Shown: piece by piece, positions 8,833 through 17,622 of the stretch | Layout of the letters: each line of letters opens with the position of its first letter | Numbering within the stretch: the first letter of the stretch is position 1 | DNA from: Lutispora thermophila DSM 19022 | GTDB lineage: Bacteria; Bacillota; Clostridia; Lutisporales; Lutisporaceae | Assembly: GCF_900142105.1 (NCBI RefSeq) | Contig: NZ_FQZS01000015.1 | Span: forward strand, 43,325-107,324 | Length of the DNA: 64,000 bases | Reading direction: 5' to 3' | The notes under the pieces: generated by a model | The model's database searches: none | What the model was told of the DNA's origin: nothing | The model's input: only the letters and a program-made list of their open reading frames with translations | Position numbers and translations under genes: made by a program

Positions 8833-10081
8833 GGGTATTTACCTCATCTTTTATTTTAAAAATTTCATCAAGCCAGTCGAATACCAATGAACTTAAAAGC
8901 CCTGTATTTTCACCGATGCAATGAGCGCCACCTCCATCTTCAAACAAAGCCACCACCATCTTTTTGTTTGAATTAGGAACAGATTGCATAAAATCGTCTT
9001 CCATAGCTTTGACTACTGGATTTAGATATTCCCCATTGCTGCATATGTTTAGCACAGGGCATGTAATAAAAGAAGGGTCGAAGGTAAAATCCCGGGTTTT
9101 GGTTAGAAGATCCGAGATGTTTCCGGTTGTTATGCCATGCCTCCACGCCATTATTTGAAACATCCTTATGTTAAATGGAGACATTTCAATACCGCTTTTT
9201 GCTGAATCCTGATTTTTTATGGCCATCTCTTCCATTATTTTTCCAATATTCGTAACCGCACAATTTGCTATGCATGCTTTAATTCTTTTGTCATAAGCTG
9301 ATGCGCGGGGCACATAGTATCCACCGCCGCTTATTCCATATGCAGCGATGTGATCTATGTCCACTTCTGGTCTGTTATGGAGATAGTCCAATATTGCTCC
9401 TATTGGTTTTTCTGTATCCGGTCTAAAGAATTGTGCTTCTGTGGGAAGAATACCTTGGCCCGGTATGTCTACAGTGATGAAGTTGTAGCCGTGCTTTAGT
9501 GCTGATGGGCCGATTTGGAAATATAAGTCTATAAAAAAGGTCTCTGCACCACCTATGGCTAATATTGTTTTTGATTTCCGGCGGTCATTTGCAGCTTTTA
9601 CGAAACAACCGGGAAGATATGTGTTTTCAAAAGGAATGTTTATTAATTCAATCTCTGGTTCAGATAAAGCAGCGGCTTTTGAAATACATTCAATGGATTT
9701 TTGGTACCATTTCATATATTTTTCATTTTGAGGCAATAGTGATGTCAGTGCAGCTCTGTAATAACAAGATGCCCGCATATAAAATTCTCTGGCGCTTATT
9801 TTATGACCTTTTTCTTCAGAGGTCTCAGCTTTAATCTCTACACGATGAGCCATCTTAGGCCACTCTTCAGCCCAACTGTCTGGATTATAATCTTCTATTC
9901 GGGAAGCCGTATAAAACATTTCGCCGATTTCTCCACCTCCGTTTCTAATACATCCCAAGGCCCATTGAAATGCAAAATCCATGCTGTTGTCATCAAATCT
10001 GACCTTGTAGAATTGGCGGTGAGGATCGATGACTTTCGTAGTATCTTCTATAAGCTTGTCAATTGTCTCATTTGGTATCAT
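8813..10081 (-). CDS. Alpha/beta hydrolase (esterase/peptidase-like), first gene of TetR-controlled pair
   Basis: A 422-residue protein, distantly related in layout to the following hydrolase: a helical N-terminal half, then an alpha/beta-hydrolase core. The nucleophile motif is GISGGGY (Ser251), DIPGQG is at about 205-210, and the likely catalytic histidine is in GGGAHCIGEN near residue 395. The start ATG (10081) is preceded by GGAGG at 10091-10095. It lies 59 bases beyond the tetR stop, and the gap holds a promoter and a palindromic operator. The pairing of two paralogous hydrolases suggests consecutive or overlapping substrates, not a duplicated housekeeping enzyme. The substrate cannot be told from sequence. 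Confidence 0.85.
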   Translation of the reverse strand: MIPNETIDKLIEDTTKVIDPHRQFYKVRFDDNSMDFAFQWALGCIRNGGGEIGEMFYTASRIEDYNPDSWAEEWPKMAHRVEIKAETSEEKGHKISAREFYMRASCYYRAALTSLLPQNEKYMKWYQKSIECISKAAALSEPEIELINIPFENTYLPGCFVKAANDRRKSKTILAIGGAETFFIDLYFQIGPSALKHGYNFITVDIPGQGILPTEAQFFRPDTEKPIGAILDYLHNRPEVDIDHIAAYGISGGGYYVPRASAYDKRIKACIANCAVTNIGKIMEEMAIKNQDSAKSGIEMSPFNIRMFQIMAWRHGITTGNISDLLTKTRDFTFDPSFITCPVLNICSNGEYLNPVVKAMEDDFMQSVPNSNKKMVVALFEDGGGAHCIGENTGLLSSLVFDWLDEIFKIKDEVNTHGKVTI

Positions 10082-10106
10082 TTTCAGAACCTCCTTATTT
10101 ATATTT

Positions 10107-10135
10107 ATACTAACTACTTAGTTAGTATTGCACAA
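10107..10135 (-). promoter_or_regulatory. Hydrolase operon promoter with TetR operator
   Basis: On the minus strand, TTGTGC (10135-10130), a 17-base spacer and TAGTAT (10112-10107) form a sigma-A-like promoter. Lying across the spacer and -10 is the palindrome ACTAACTACTTAGTTAGT (10109-10126), with 8-base arms and a 2-base centre. The half-site TAACTA/TAGTTA recurs upstream of the tetR gene. A repressor bound here would block polymerase directly. Confidence 0.65.
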
Positions 10136-10140
10136 AAATT

Positions 10141-10758
10141 TTACTCAGGCAAATGAGCCATTAAATGTGTTTTTTTGAAAGCCTGATAAAAATAATCCTG
10201 TAATGCTTTTTCACTGACGCCGTATTGTTTCTCCCATTGTTCTTTATATAAAGCATAGCATAAGAAGGGGGTCAAACCTGTAAAGAATTCCATGACCAGA
10301 AGTTCATGCTTGTCTTCAGGAAAATGTAAACCTTTCTTTTCATATTCTTTTCGAAGAGTTTCAATTTCTGCGTTTATGATCAAGCTGCCAAGTTCCATTA
10401 TGATCGGACTTGGTATATCGGTTTTAGCAGACTCTGCAATAGCGACTATGATAATTTTTCTTTTTTCGGATACAAATCGGATATACATATCAAATAGCTT
10501 TCTATACACATCATTTTCATATATATCTGGAGTGCTTTCCATTGATTTCACAAGCATTGTCTTTGCATCTTCAATAAGCTTTGAAAACAGAGTATCCAAT
10601 ATTTCATTTTTGCTTTTGAAATAATAATATATCAGAGCCTTGTTTACACCTGCTTCTTTTGCGATATCATCTACTCTGGCACCGTCAAATCCGTCTCTTG
10701 AAAAGATGTCTTCCGCAACGGATAAAATTCTGGCTTTTGTTTCAATTGCATCTCTCAT
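10141..10758 (-). CDS. TetR/AcrR-family transcriptional repressor
   Basis: A 205-residue one-component repressor. The start is set at ATG 10758, because the ribosome site TTGGAGGG (reverse strand, 10762-10769) is directly upstream; the longer frame would begin inside that site. The N-terminal helix-turn-helix shows the TetR pattern (VDDIAKEAGVNKALIYYYF), followed by a helical ligand domain. It precedes the two hydrolase genes on the same strand. Palindromes with the same half-site lie at its own promoter (10774-10791) and at the hydrolase promoter (10109-10126), so it probably represses itself and the pair. The ligand is unknown. Confidence 0.9.
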   Translation of the reverse strand: MRDAIETKARILSVAEDIFSRDGFDGARVDDIAKEAGVNKALIYYYFKSKNEILDTLFSKLIEDAKTMLVKSMESTPDIYENDVYRKLFDMYIRFVSEKRKIIIVAIAESAKTDIPSPIIMELGSLIINAEIETLRKEYEKKGLHFPEDKHELLVMEFFTGLTPFLCYALYKEQWEKQYGVSEKALQDYFYQAFKKTHLMAHLPE

Positions 10759-10773
10759 AATGCCCTCCAAATA

Positions 10774-10820
10774 TAACTAAATGTTTAGTTAATTATAAAG
10801 CACATATTTGAATTTGTCAA
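10774..10820 (-). promoter_or_regulatory. tetR promoter and autoregulatory operator
   Basis: On the minus strand a consensus sigma-A promoter is visible: TTGACA (10820-10815), a 17-base spacer, then TATAAT (10797-10792). Directly downstream, over the expected start point, is the palindrome TAACTAAATGTTTAGTTA (10774-10791), 8-base arms with a 2-base centre. It shares the half-site of the hydrolase operator, which indicates autorepression. Confidence 0.75.
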
Positions 10821-10931
10821 TGTATGGAATTTAGAGTCCTTCAGTATTTTAAAAAATAAGACTCAATAGAAATATCCTAACTGAACGGAGTCTGTAGTTC
10901 GTAGTATGAAACAAGGCCAAATGGGAATGAT

Positions 10932-12311
10932 CTAGCCCCTTAATCTCTCCAAAATAATAGGTCCCAATTCTGTTATATTTCCTGCTCCCACAGTCATTAC
11001 CATGTCTCCTGGTTTTGCGTTAGCAGCCACATAATTGGCGATATCATCAAAATTCTTCATATACATAACATTGCCGCTTACCTTATTGGCTGCTTCAACC
11101 AAGTCTCTTGAATGAATTTCACCCTTATCTTTTTCTCTGGCTGCATATATGTCTGTTATTATTACATGATCAGCTTCTTTAAAACAACATGTGAACTCCT
11201 TAAAGAGGGATTTGGTTCTTGTGTAAGTATGTGGCTGGAATATGCACCAAAGCTTGTTATGGGGGAATTTCTTGGCAGCACTGAGGGTTACTTCTATTTC
11301 TGTGGGGTGATGGGCATAGTCGTCTATTACTGTTATGCCATTTACTGTTCCCAATATATCAAATCGTCTATGGGTACCTTTGAATTCCATGAGGCTTTCT
11401 CGAATCACATCTTTGGATATTCCGAAGAAATCCGATACAGCAAAAGCAGATAGGGCATTCAGCACATTATGAAGTCCTGGTATTCTTAAGCTGTAGATGC
11501 CCATGTCATGGCCATTTTTAACGATTCTGAAAGATGGGCGGCCGAAATTATCAAATTCTATATCCTTCGCCATATAGTCTGCTTCATTATCAATGCCGAA
11601 AGTTACAACACTGCACTTTGCATAGGGTAGTGTCTCCATCGCATTTTTGTTATCGGCACAGACTGCCAGACAACCTTCCTTAGGGATTAACTGAACAAAC
11701 TTAATAAATGTATCCTTAATATGTTGTATGTTCTTAAAGTAATCCAGATGGTCTTCGTCAATATTAAGTATTATTCCGTAGAAAGGATGAAATTCTAGAA
11801 AGTTTCCCATGTACTCACAGGCTTCCGTTATGAAATACGGACTTTTTCCTATTTTCACATTTCCTCCTATAGCATCCAGTTCACCGCCAAGCAGGATAGT
11901 AGGGTCTAAATTGGAGTTCTTAAAGATGATGGATACCATGGAGGTGCTTGTGGTTTTGCCATGGCAGCCTGCGATGGCAATTCCATAGGAGTATTCTTTC
12001 ATTATTTTGCCTAGAAAAGTTGCTCTACCCATCAAAGGAATTCCAAGTTTTTTTGCCTCCATTATTTCCGGGTTATCATCCTTTACTGCTGATGTATAGA
12101 CAATTAAATCAGCTCCATGTACATTTTCGGCTTTTTGAGGTATGTTAACTTTAATTCCATGGGATTTCAATTTTCTGATTATAGAGCTTTCTTGGATATC
12201 AGATCCTTGAACACTAAAGCCTCTGTTCAGCATAATCTCAGCAAGGCCGCTCATGCTGATGCCGCCGATTCCTATAAAATGTATTGTTTTAATATTATTC
12301 GGTAGAAACAT
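10932..12311 (-). CDS. murC: UDP-N-acetylmuramate--L-alanine ligase
   Basis: Adds L-alanine to UDP-MurNAc with ATP, the first peptide step of peptidoglycan synthesis, in the cytoplasm. At 459 residues it is full length. Visible are the N-terminal nucleotide-binding segment HFIGIGGISMSGLA, the ATP loop GCHGKTTST, and the Mur-ligase motif DDYAHHPTEI near the start of the C-terminal domain. ATG 12311 has GGGAG just upstream on the minus strand. It is divergent from purR, with 515 bases between. In other Firmicutes murC can also lie near purR, so the position is not unusual. Confidence 0.96.
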   Translation of the reverse strand: MFLPNNIKTIHFIGIGGISMSGLAEIMLNRGFSVQGSDIQESSIIRKLKSHGIKVNIPQKAENVHGADLIVYTSAVKDDNPEIMEAKKLGIPLMGRATFLGKIMKEYSYGIAIAGCHGKTTSTSMVSIIFKNSNLDPTILLGGELDAIGGNVKIGKSPYFITEACEYMGNFLEFHPFYGIILNIDEDHLDYFKNIQHIKDTFIKFVQLIPKEGCLAVCADNKNAMETLPYAKCSVVTFGIDNEADYMAKDIEFDNFGRPSFRIVKNGHDMGIYSLRIPGLHNVLNALSAFAVSDFFGISKDVIRESLMEFKGTHRRFDILGTVNGITVIDDYAHHPTEIEVTLSAAKKFPHNKLWCIFQPHTYTRTKSLFKEFTCCFKEADHVIITDIYAAREKDKGEIHSRDLVEAANKVSGNVMYMKNFDDIANYVAANAKPGDMVMTVGAGNITELGPIILERLRG

Positions 12312-12826
12312 ATTTACACTCCCTAAAAGTAATATATTTATTATTTTATTAGCCCTATCGGTGTTAGCTTTACATTGATGAACTTCTTAATTTGATTTTT
12401 ACTAACAATATATTAACTATAATACTATTATAGCCTTAATAATTTGCTTGTATATAAAAAATGCTTTCTTTGGAAGTATTTAAACAATAAAGGAAGACTT
12501 TCATTCTAATTCTACTGAATGCAAACTTCAAAGGAATCAAGATTCAGTAGAAATCTGATTAGCAATTTCATAAATTCAAAGAGACCTTTTTCGCTTCTCT
12601 TCATTAAAAATTGATTAATCGGTTTATAGGAAAATATAAATTTAAGCAATTCATACGTATAAAATAAAGCAATTAAAATTGTATCATAAATATAACGTTT
12701 GGCAGCAATTTAAAAAATTATCATACAATTAATTATATTATCTTAGAAGGATTTCTGGAAAAAAGATAGAAATGAATAAAAAGCAGAATATGTGGAATAA
12801 TATTCGTATTTTAGAGGAGGAAGCAC
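12312..12826. other. Non-coding AT-rich region between divergent murC and purR
   Basis: No open frame of note in 515 bases. The one clear structure is a perfect 11-base inverted repeat: TTCTACTGAAT at 12510-12520 and its complement at 12542-12552, 21-base loop. It has no T-tract, so an operator or a leader hairpin is more likely than a terminator. The region must hold both the murC and purR promoters, but no convincing -35/-10 pair or PurR box was seen. Confidence 0.5.
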
Positions 12827-13645
12827 ATGGAAAAATACAAGAGGAATGAAAGGGTTGCAAGCCTTATTAAGATATTAAGTGATAATCCTAACCAGTTATT
12901 TAGCCTTAACTATTTCAGCGAATTGTTCAGTGCAGCAAAATCCACCATTAGTGAGGATATAACATTTGCAAAAAAAATAGTTGAGCAAATGTCATTGGGA
13001 CAGATTGAAACCATATCCGGCGCTTCAGGAGGGGTCAAGTATAAGACCTATATTGATAAAGCTCATATTGTAAGATTTCTTGATGATTTATGTGAAAAGC
13101 TAAGGGAACCGAAAAGAATAATACCAGGCAATTATATTTATGCTTCTGATATAATTTATGATCCCAATATATCCTATATGGTGGGACAAATTTTTGGCAC
13201 ATATTTTATGAATACTGGTGCCGAGTATGTGGTAACAATTGAAACAAAAGGTATAACATTGGCACACATGACAGCGAGGGCTTTAAACATACCTTTGGTT
13301 ATAATAAGAAGGGAGAACAGAGTTACGGAAGGTTCTACAGTGAGCATAAATTATGTATCTGGCTCCAGCAAGAGAATACAAACCATGTTCATATCTAAAA
13401 GAGCAATACCAGAAGGAAAAAAAGTGCTCATAATAGATGACTTTTTGAAGGCAGGAGGTACAGCCAAAGGTATCATTGGGTTGATGAAAGAGATAAAAGT
13501 AGATGTCGTAGGCATAGGTTTTCTTATGAAAACAGCAGAGCCCGAGCAAAAGCTCATCAATGACTATATTTCACTTTTGGAAGTAGGCGAGGTAGATGAG
13601 CAGAAAGGATTGATAAATATATATAAAGATATGCTTTTTAGCTAA
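12827..13645 (+). CDS. purR: Pur operon repressor PurR
   Basis: A 272-residue regulator of purine genes that senses PRPP. The N-terminal winged-helix part (about 1-75, starting [13 protein letters not shown]) precedes a phosphoribosyltransferase-like domain whose PRPP loop is [13 protein letters not shown] (about 200-212). The length and both domains match Bacillus PurR. Start ATG 12827 follows GAGGAGG at about 12813-12820. spoVG follows, as in B. subtilis, where the order is purR-(yabJ)-spoVG-glmU; yabJ is absent here. Confidence 0.95.
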   Translation: MEKYKRNERVASLIKILSDNPNQLFSLNYFSELFSAAKSTISEDITFAKKIVEQMSLGQIETISGASGGVKYKTYIDKAHIVRFLDDLCEKLREPKRIIPGNYIYASDIIYDPNISYMVGQIFGTYFMNTGAEYVVTIETKGITLAHMTARALNIPLVIIRRENRVTEGSTVSINYVSGSSKRIQTMFISKRAIPEGKKVLIIDDFLKAGGTAKGIIGLMKEIKVDVVGIGFLMKTAEPEQKLINDYISLLEVGEVDEQKGLINIYKDMLFS

Positions 13646-13681
13646 CAAATACACATATTTTCAGAAAATTCCAAGCAAAAA

Positions 13682-13708
13682 GAAGGAAAAATTGAAAATA
13701 TGGCGAAT
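13682..13708 (+). promoter_or_regulatory. Sigma-H promoter of spoVG
   Basis: GAAGGAAAA (13682-13690), an 11-base spacer and GGCGAAT (13702-13708) fit the sigma-H pattern RNAGGAWWW / RNNGAAT. It lies 50 bases before the spoVG start. spoVG is a classical sigma-H gene in B. subtilis. Confidence 0.65.
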
Positions 13709-13757
13709 ATTTTATCTATTGATTGACAAGCATTTGGACGGGAAGGTGGTGAGCAGT

Positions 13758-14021
13758 ATGAATATAACCGATGTAAGAATTAGGAAGGTAAACGTTGAAG
13801 GCAAGATGAAAGCCGTTGTATCTGTTACTTTTGATAATGAATTTGTAGTTCATGACATCAAGGTTATCGAAGGGCAGGAAGGTTTGTTTATTGCCATGCC
13901 AAGCAGGAAGACACCGGACGGAGAATTTAAAGATATAGCCCATCCTATAAATTCTGCAACAAGAGAAAAGATACAATCTGCAATACTTGAGGAATATGAA
14001 AAAGTTAAAGATGCAGAATAA
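13758..14021 (+). CDS. spoVG: Septation/sporulation RNA-binding protein SpoVG
   Basis: An 87-residue nucleic-acid-binding regulator involved in asymmetric division and sporulation. The start is ATG 13758, giving the family's standard [11 protein letters not shown]-terminus, with the ribosome site AAGGTGGTGAG at 13743-13753; a longer frame upstream would run through the sigma-H promoter. The core [20 protein letters not shown] is the conserved SpoVG signature. It sits between purR and glmU as in Bacillus and is followed by its own terminator. Confidence 0.95.
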   Translation: MNITDVRIRKVNVEGKMKAVVSVTFDNEFVVHDIKVIEGQEGLFIAMPSRKTPDGEFKDIAHPINSATREKIQSAILEEYEKVKDAE

Positions 14022-14040
14022 TTAGTCGGTGCTTGCCATT

Positions 14041-14073
14041 AAGTCCATTCCATTTATGTGGGAGGGACTTTTT
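14041..14073 (+). terminator. Terminator after spoVG
   Basis: Arms 14041-14052 and 14059-14070 pair over 12 positions with one mismatch and one G-T pair around a 6-base loop, and end in TTTTT (14069-14073). Confidence 0.7.
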
Positions 14074-14098
14074 GCATGCAAAAAATCATTCTGGTATC

Positions 14099-14120
14099 AT
14101 ATTCAACCTCCGTTGAATAT
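14099..14120. repeat. Perfect 9-bp palindrome upstream of the Met/Cys-rich gene
   Basis: ATATTCAAC (14099-14107), 4-base centre, GTTGAATAT (14112-14120). It is 34 bases before the start of the small gene at 14154. With no T-tract it is more likely an operator or a leader hairpin than a terminator. Confidence 0.4.
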
Positions 14121-14153
14121 ATATATTATTGGTATTAAATATTGGGAGGTAGT

Positions 14154-14486
14154 ATGATGACAGATAAAGACAACCTCAATCTGGATGATTACATGCAAGA
14201 TATGGATTTAGAGGATATGGGCAGAATGGATATGCCAATGATGCAGTGTCCTATTATGCAATGTCCCATGATGCAGTGCCCCATGATGAATTATATGGGA
14301 GGTCCAATGTATATGAACCCCAAAAAACATAAAGGGGGCCATCATCAATGGAATTTGGAAGACCTTTATGAAAAGGATGAGGATATGGACTGTAGTAGCG
14401 ATGACAAAGAAGGTTACTATTATAAGAAAAGCATGGAAAAAGATGGCCATGACTGGTGTCCTCATCCATATTACAAGAAAAAATAG
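14154..14486 (+). CDS. Small Met/Cys-repeat protein, unknown; possible spore or metal-binding protein
   Basis: A 110-residue protein with no recognised family. Start ATG 14154 follows GGGAGG (14144-14149). Residues about 22-45 are extraordinarily rich in methionine and contain three near-perfect copies of the pentapeptide MQCPM, ending in MNYMGG. The C-terminal half is acidic and then rich in histidine, tyrosine and lysine (HKGGHHQW, a DCSSDD segment, CPHPYYKKK at the end). Cys, Met and His together suggest binding of soft metals such as copper. The Tyr/Lys-rich, low-complexity tail resembles spore coat proteins, and the gene lies beside spoVG. Both roles are inference. It forms a single-gene unit closed by a terminator. 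Confidence 0.7.
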   Translation: MMTDKDNLNLDDYMQDMDLEDMGRMDMPMMQCPIMQCPMMQCPMMNYMGGPMYMNPKKHKGGHHQWNLEDLYEKDEDMDCSSDDKEGYYYKKSMEKDGHDWCPHPYYKKK

Positions 14487-14499
14487 GGATAAAGCAGCT

Positions 14500-14531
14500 A
14501 ATACCGGAGTATAGCAGCCCCGGTATTTTTT
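14500..14531 (+). terminator. Terminator after the Met/Cys-rich gene
   Basis: AATACCGG (14500-14507) pairs with CCGGTATT (14520-14527), followed by a run of T to 14531. Confidence 0.85.
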
Positions 14532-14645
14532 TCTAATAAAGGGGAACAATATTAAGGGTTTATATAAATATACTTTTTATACCCAAGATATTGTGTTAGA
14601 ATATAGTATTGAACAAATAAAAAAAGTGTTATAGAGGGTGATAAT

Positions 14646-16028
14646 TTGAATAGCACATCCTATATTCTTGCCGTTATACTAGCGGCAGGAGAGGGTAAAA
14701 GGATGTATTCCAAGAAACCTAAGGTATTGCATGAAATATGTGGTAAGTCCATGGTTGAGCATGTTGTTGACTGTGCCAGGGAAGCAGGGACATCAGATAT
14801 TGTAGTGGTGGTAGGCCATGGAGCTTCTCAGGTTAAAGATAAACTTGAAACTGTGAAATTTGCATATCAGGAGCAGCAGTTGGGTACCGGTCATGCGGTT
14901 ATGATGGCAGAAAGCTACATAACATCAGGTGATGTTCTGGTATTGTATGGGGATACTCCCCTGCTTACACCTGAAACCATAATCAAAATGCAAGATTTTC
15001 ATAGACAGGGTGGATTTGATGCTACGGTGTTGACTGCCGAATTGGATAATCCTTTTTCCTATGGCAGAATTATAAGAGATGCTGAAGGCAAGGTTGTTGC
15101 AATAATAGAGGAAAGGGATGCGGATGCAGAGCAAAAGAAGATAAAGGAAATCAATTCAGGTATATATTTATTTAATGGACTTTTTCTTAAAGATGCGTTA
15201 AAAGAGCTAAAAAATGACAATAATCAAAATGAATACTATCTTACTGATGTCATAAAAATTTTCAATGAAAGAAATCTCAAAGTAGGGGCCTATAGGATTG
15301 AAAATCCGGAGGAGATAATGGGCGTCAATAACAGGCTTCAATTATCTCAAGCGGCTTCGATTATGAGAAGAAGGATTTTAGAAAACCACATGCTCAACGG
15401 CGTAACAATTGTTGATCCTCAAAATACTTACATAGATGCCGGGGTAAAAATTGAGAGAGATGTGACCATATTGCCTGGTTGTATGATAAAAGGGAATACA
15501 TACATAGAAGAGGATGCGGTGATAGGTCCGTATACTACCATATCTGATAGCCATATTGGTAAAGGAGTTAATATAAAGAATTCTGTGGTTATAGAAAATA
15601 GAATAGGAGAAGGCACTACGGTAGGTCCCTTTGCTTACCTTAGACCTGGAAATGTGATAGGCAAACAAGCTAAGATCGGAGATTTTGTTGAAATAAAGAA
15701 TTCAAATTTTGGAGATTATTCCAAGGCTTCTCATCTTACATATGTGGGAGACGGTGATGTAGGAAAGGGAGTAAATCTGGGCTGCGGTGTGGTATTTGTC
15801 AATTATGATGGTAAGAAAAAACACAGGACCAAGATTGAGGACAATAGTTTTGTAGGTTGCAATGTAAACCTGGTGGCTCCCCTTGTGGTAGGAAAGAATT
15901 CATATATAGCTGCTGGCACTACAGTGACCAGAAGCGTACCTGAAGAAAGCCTCGCCATTGGAAGAGCAAGACAGGAGAACATAGAAGGATGGGTCAGAAG
16001 AAAAGGCCTCGTAAAAGAGGAAGAATAG
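14646..16028 (+). CDS. glmU: Bifunctional GlcNAc-1-P uridyltransferase / glucosamine-1-P acetyltransferase
   Basis: Makes UDP-GlcNAc for the cell wall in two steps. The 460-residue protein has an N-terminal uridyltransferase domain (ILAAGEGKRMYSKKPKVLH at about 8-26, GTGHA near 82) and a C-terminal left-handed helix of hexapeptide repeats with the acetyl-CoA site region KASHLTYVGD. The start is TTG 14646, supported by GAGGGTG (14634-14640); no nearby ATG fits. prs follows after 20 bases, so the two are co-transcribed as in Bacillus. Confidence 0.96.
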   Translation: MNSTSYILAVILAAGEGKRMYSKKPKVLHEICGKSMVEHVVDCAREAGTSDIVVVVGHGASQVKDKLETVKFAYQEQQLGTGHAVMMAESYITSGDVLVLYGDTPLLTPETIIKMQDFHRQGGFDATVLTAELDNPFSYGRIIRDAEGKVVAIIEERDADAEQKKIKEINSGIYLFNGLFLKDALKELKNDNNQNEYYLTDVIKIFNERNLKVGAYRIENPEEIMGVNNRLQLSQAASIMRRRILENHMLNGVTIVDPQNTYIDAGVKIERDVTILPGCMIKGNTYIEEDAVIGPYTTISDSHIGKGVNIKNSVVIENRIGEGTTVGPFAYLRPGNVIGKQAKIGDFVEIKNSNFGDYSKASHLTYVGDGDVGKGVNLGCGVVFVNYDGKKKHRTKIEDNSFVGCNVNLVAPLVVGKNSYIAAGTTVTRSVPEESLAIGRARQENIEGWVRRKGLVKEEE

Positions 16029-16048
16029 ACTAGGAGGGTTATAATTAA

Positions 16049-16996
16049 ATGATAGCACATGGTGAGAGTATAAAAATTTTTCACTGTAATGCCAACAAAG
16101 AGTTGACAAAGCAAATTGCTGATATTGTGGGTGTACCTGTAGGAGATGCTCAGGTTGGCACCTTCAGCAATGGAGAGATATCTGTAAACATAAGTGAATC
16201 TGTAAGAGGAGCAGATGTATTTGTAATTCAATCTACATGCGCTCCTGTCAACACAAACTTAATGGAGCTTTTGATAATGATTGATGCATTGAAAAGGGCC
16301 TCAGCAGGAAGAATTACTGCGGTAATACCTTTTTATGCCTATGCACGACAGGATAGAAAGTCAAAGCCGAGGGAACCAATCACTGCTAAGCTGGTGGCAG
16401 ATCTGATAACAACCGCAGGAGCGGACAGAGTATTGACAATGGACTTGCATGCTCCACAGATACAGGGATTTTTCAACATACCAGTGGACAATCTTTATGC
16501 CATGCCCATAATCAGCAAATATTTCATGGAAAAGGATTTAAGCGATGTAGTAGTGGTTTCTCCGGATGTTGGAGGGGTTACAAGAGCGAGAAACCTTGCA
16601 TCCAAGCTAAATGCTCCTCTGGCTATAGTTGATAAGAGAAGACCTAAGGCAAATGTAGCAGAGGTTATGAATATTATAGGAGATATTCATAATAAGAATT
16701 GCATTATTATTGATGATATGGTAGATACAGGAGGTTCAGTAGCTAATGCCGCCAAGGCTTTGGTGGATATGGGGGCAAGGGAAGTATATGTGGCGTGTAC
16801 TCATCCTGTGCTGTCAGGGCCGGCTTTTGAGAAAATCAATGATTCAGTGATCAAGGAACTGATTGTGACTGACACCATTCCTCTGCCAAAGGATAAGCAT
16901 AGCGACAAAATAAAGGTTCTTTCGGTTGCACCATTATTTGCAGAAGCAATACACAGAATATACGAAGGACTATCCGTCAGCAAGCTTTTCGATTAA
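16049..16996 (+). CDS. prs: Ribose-phosphate pyrophosphokinase (PRPP synthetase)
   Basis: Makes PRPP from ribose-5-phosphate and ATP for nucleotides, His and Trp. 315 residues, typical class I length. Seen: the N-terminal [12 protein letters not shown]; the catalytic flexible loop [26 protein letters not shown]; and the ribose-phosphate loop [16 protein letters not shown] is also the effector of PurR, encoded 3 kb upstream. ATG 16049 follows TAGGAGGG (16031-16038). A strong terminator separates it from pth; the ctc/rplY gene often found at this place is missing. Confidence 0.97.
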   Translation: MIAHGESIKIFHCNANKELTKQIADIVGVPVGDAQVGTFSNGEISVNISESVRGADVFVIQSTCAPVNTNLMELLIMIDALKRASAGRITAVIPFYAYARQDRKSKPREPITAKLVADLITTAGADRVLTMDLHAPQIQGFFNIPVDNLYAMPIISKYFMEKDLSDVVVVSPDVGGVTRARNLASKLNAPLAIVDKRRPKANVAEVMNIIGDIHNKNCIIIDDMVDTGGSVANAAKALVDMGAREVYVACTHPVLSGPAFEKINDSVIKELIVTDTIPLPKDKHSDKIKVLSVAPLFAEAIHRIYEGLSVSKLFD

Positions 16997-17011
16997 TAAT
17001 GGACAACTAGT

Positions 17012-17051
17012 AGGCAATAGGCATCTTACATGTCTGTTGCCTTGAGTTTTT
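17012..17051 (+). terminator. Terminator after prs, abutting the pth ribosome site
   Basis: Arms 17012-17024 and 17030-17042 form a 13-bp stem (two G-T pairs, no mismatches) with a 5-base loop, followed by TTTTT at 17047-17051. The next bases (17052-17057) are the GGAGGAG ribosome site of pth. Confidence 0.75.
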
Positions 17052-17061
17052 GGAGGAGATT

Positions 17062-17622
17062 ATGTTTGTAATAGCAGGTTTAGGAAATCCTGGGACAAAG
17101 TATGCTGATACAAGACATAACATAGGGTTTATTACCATAGACTACTTGTCCCAGAAATTAAATATCAGCGTCAATAAAATAAAACATAAAGCTTTGATCG
17201 GAGAAGGATATGTGGGGACTGAAAAGGTATTGTTGGTAAAACCTCAGACATATATGAATCTCAGCGGCGAAAGCATTCTGGATATTGTTGAATATTATAA
17301 GCTGCCTATGGAAAATCTCATTGTCATATATGATGATATAGACCTAGCCAAAGGGGTTTTGAGGATAAGACCCAAAGGAAGTGCAGGATCACATAACGGC
17401 ATGAAGTCAATAATATACTTGTTACAAAGGGATGATTTTCCGAGAATACGAATTGGTATCGGCAAGCAGCCTGATTATATGGATTTAGCTGACTATGTTA
17501 CGGGCAAGTTTGCTAAAGACGAAATCCCGATTATGGCTGAAGCGGCAAAAAAGGCTGCTGAAGCCGTCCAAGAAATAATACTGAAAGGCATTGCATCTGC
17601 AATGAACAAGTACAATGGATAA
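17062..17622 (+). CDS. pth: Peptidyl-tRNA hydrolase
   Basis: Frees tRNA from prematurely released peptidyl-tRNA. 186 residues from ATG 17062, chosen because GGAGG (17053-17057) lies just upstream; the longer frame from a TTG begins within the ribosome site. Family motifs: [18 protein letters not shown] with the catalytic histidine, [10 protein letters not shown], and YDDIDLAKG with the catalytic aspartate, then [12 protein letters not shown]. The last 8 bases overlap the mfd start, so mfd is translationally coupled. The fin/yabK gene found between pth and mfd in Bacillus is not present. Confidence 0.96.
   Translation: MFVIAGLGNPGTKYADTRHNIGFITIDYLSQKLNISVNKIKHKALIGEGYVGTEKVLLVKPQTYMNLSGESILDIVEYYKLPMENLIVIYDDIDLAKGVLRIRPKGSAGSHNGMKSIIYLLQRDDFPRIRIGIGKQPDYMDLADYVTGKFAKDEIPIMAEAAKKAAEAVQEIILKGIASAMNKYNG

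Noticed and set aside
12700..12826. PurR box or sigma-A promoter directly before purR
   Set aside because: Only weak matches to CCGAAC-type boxes and badly spaced -35/-10 candidates were found.
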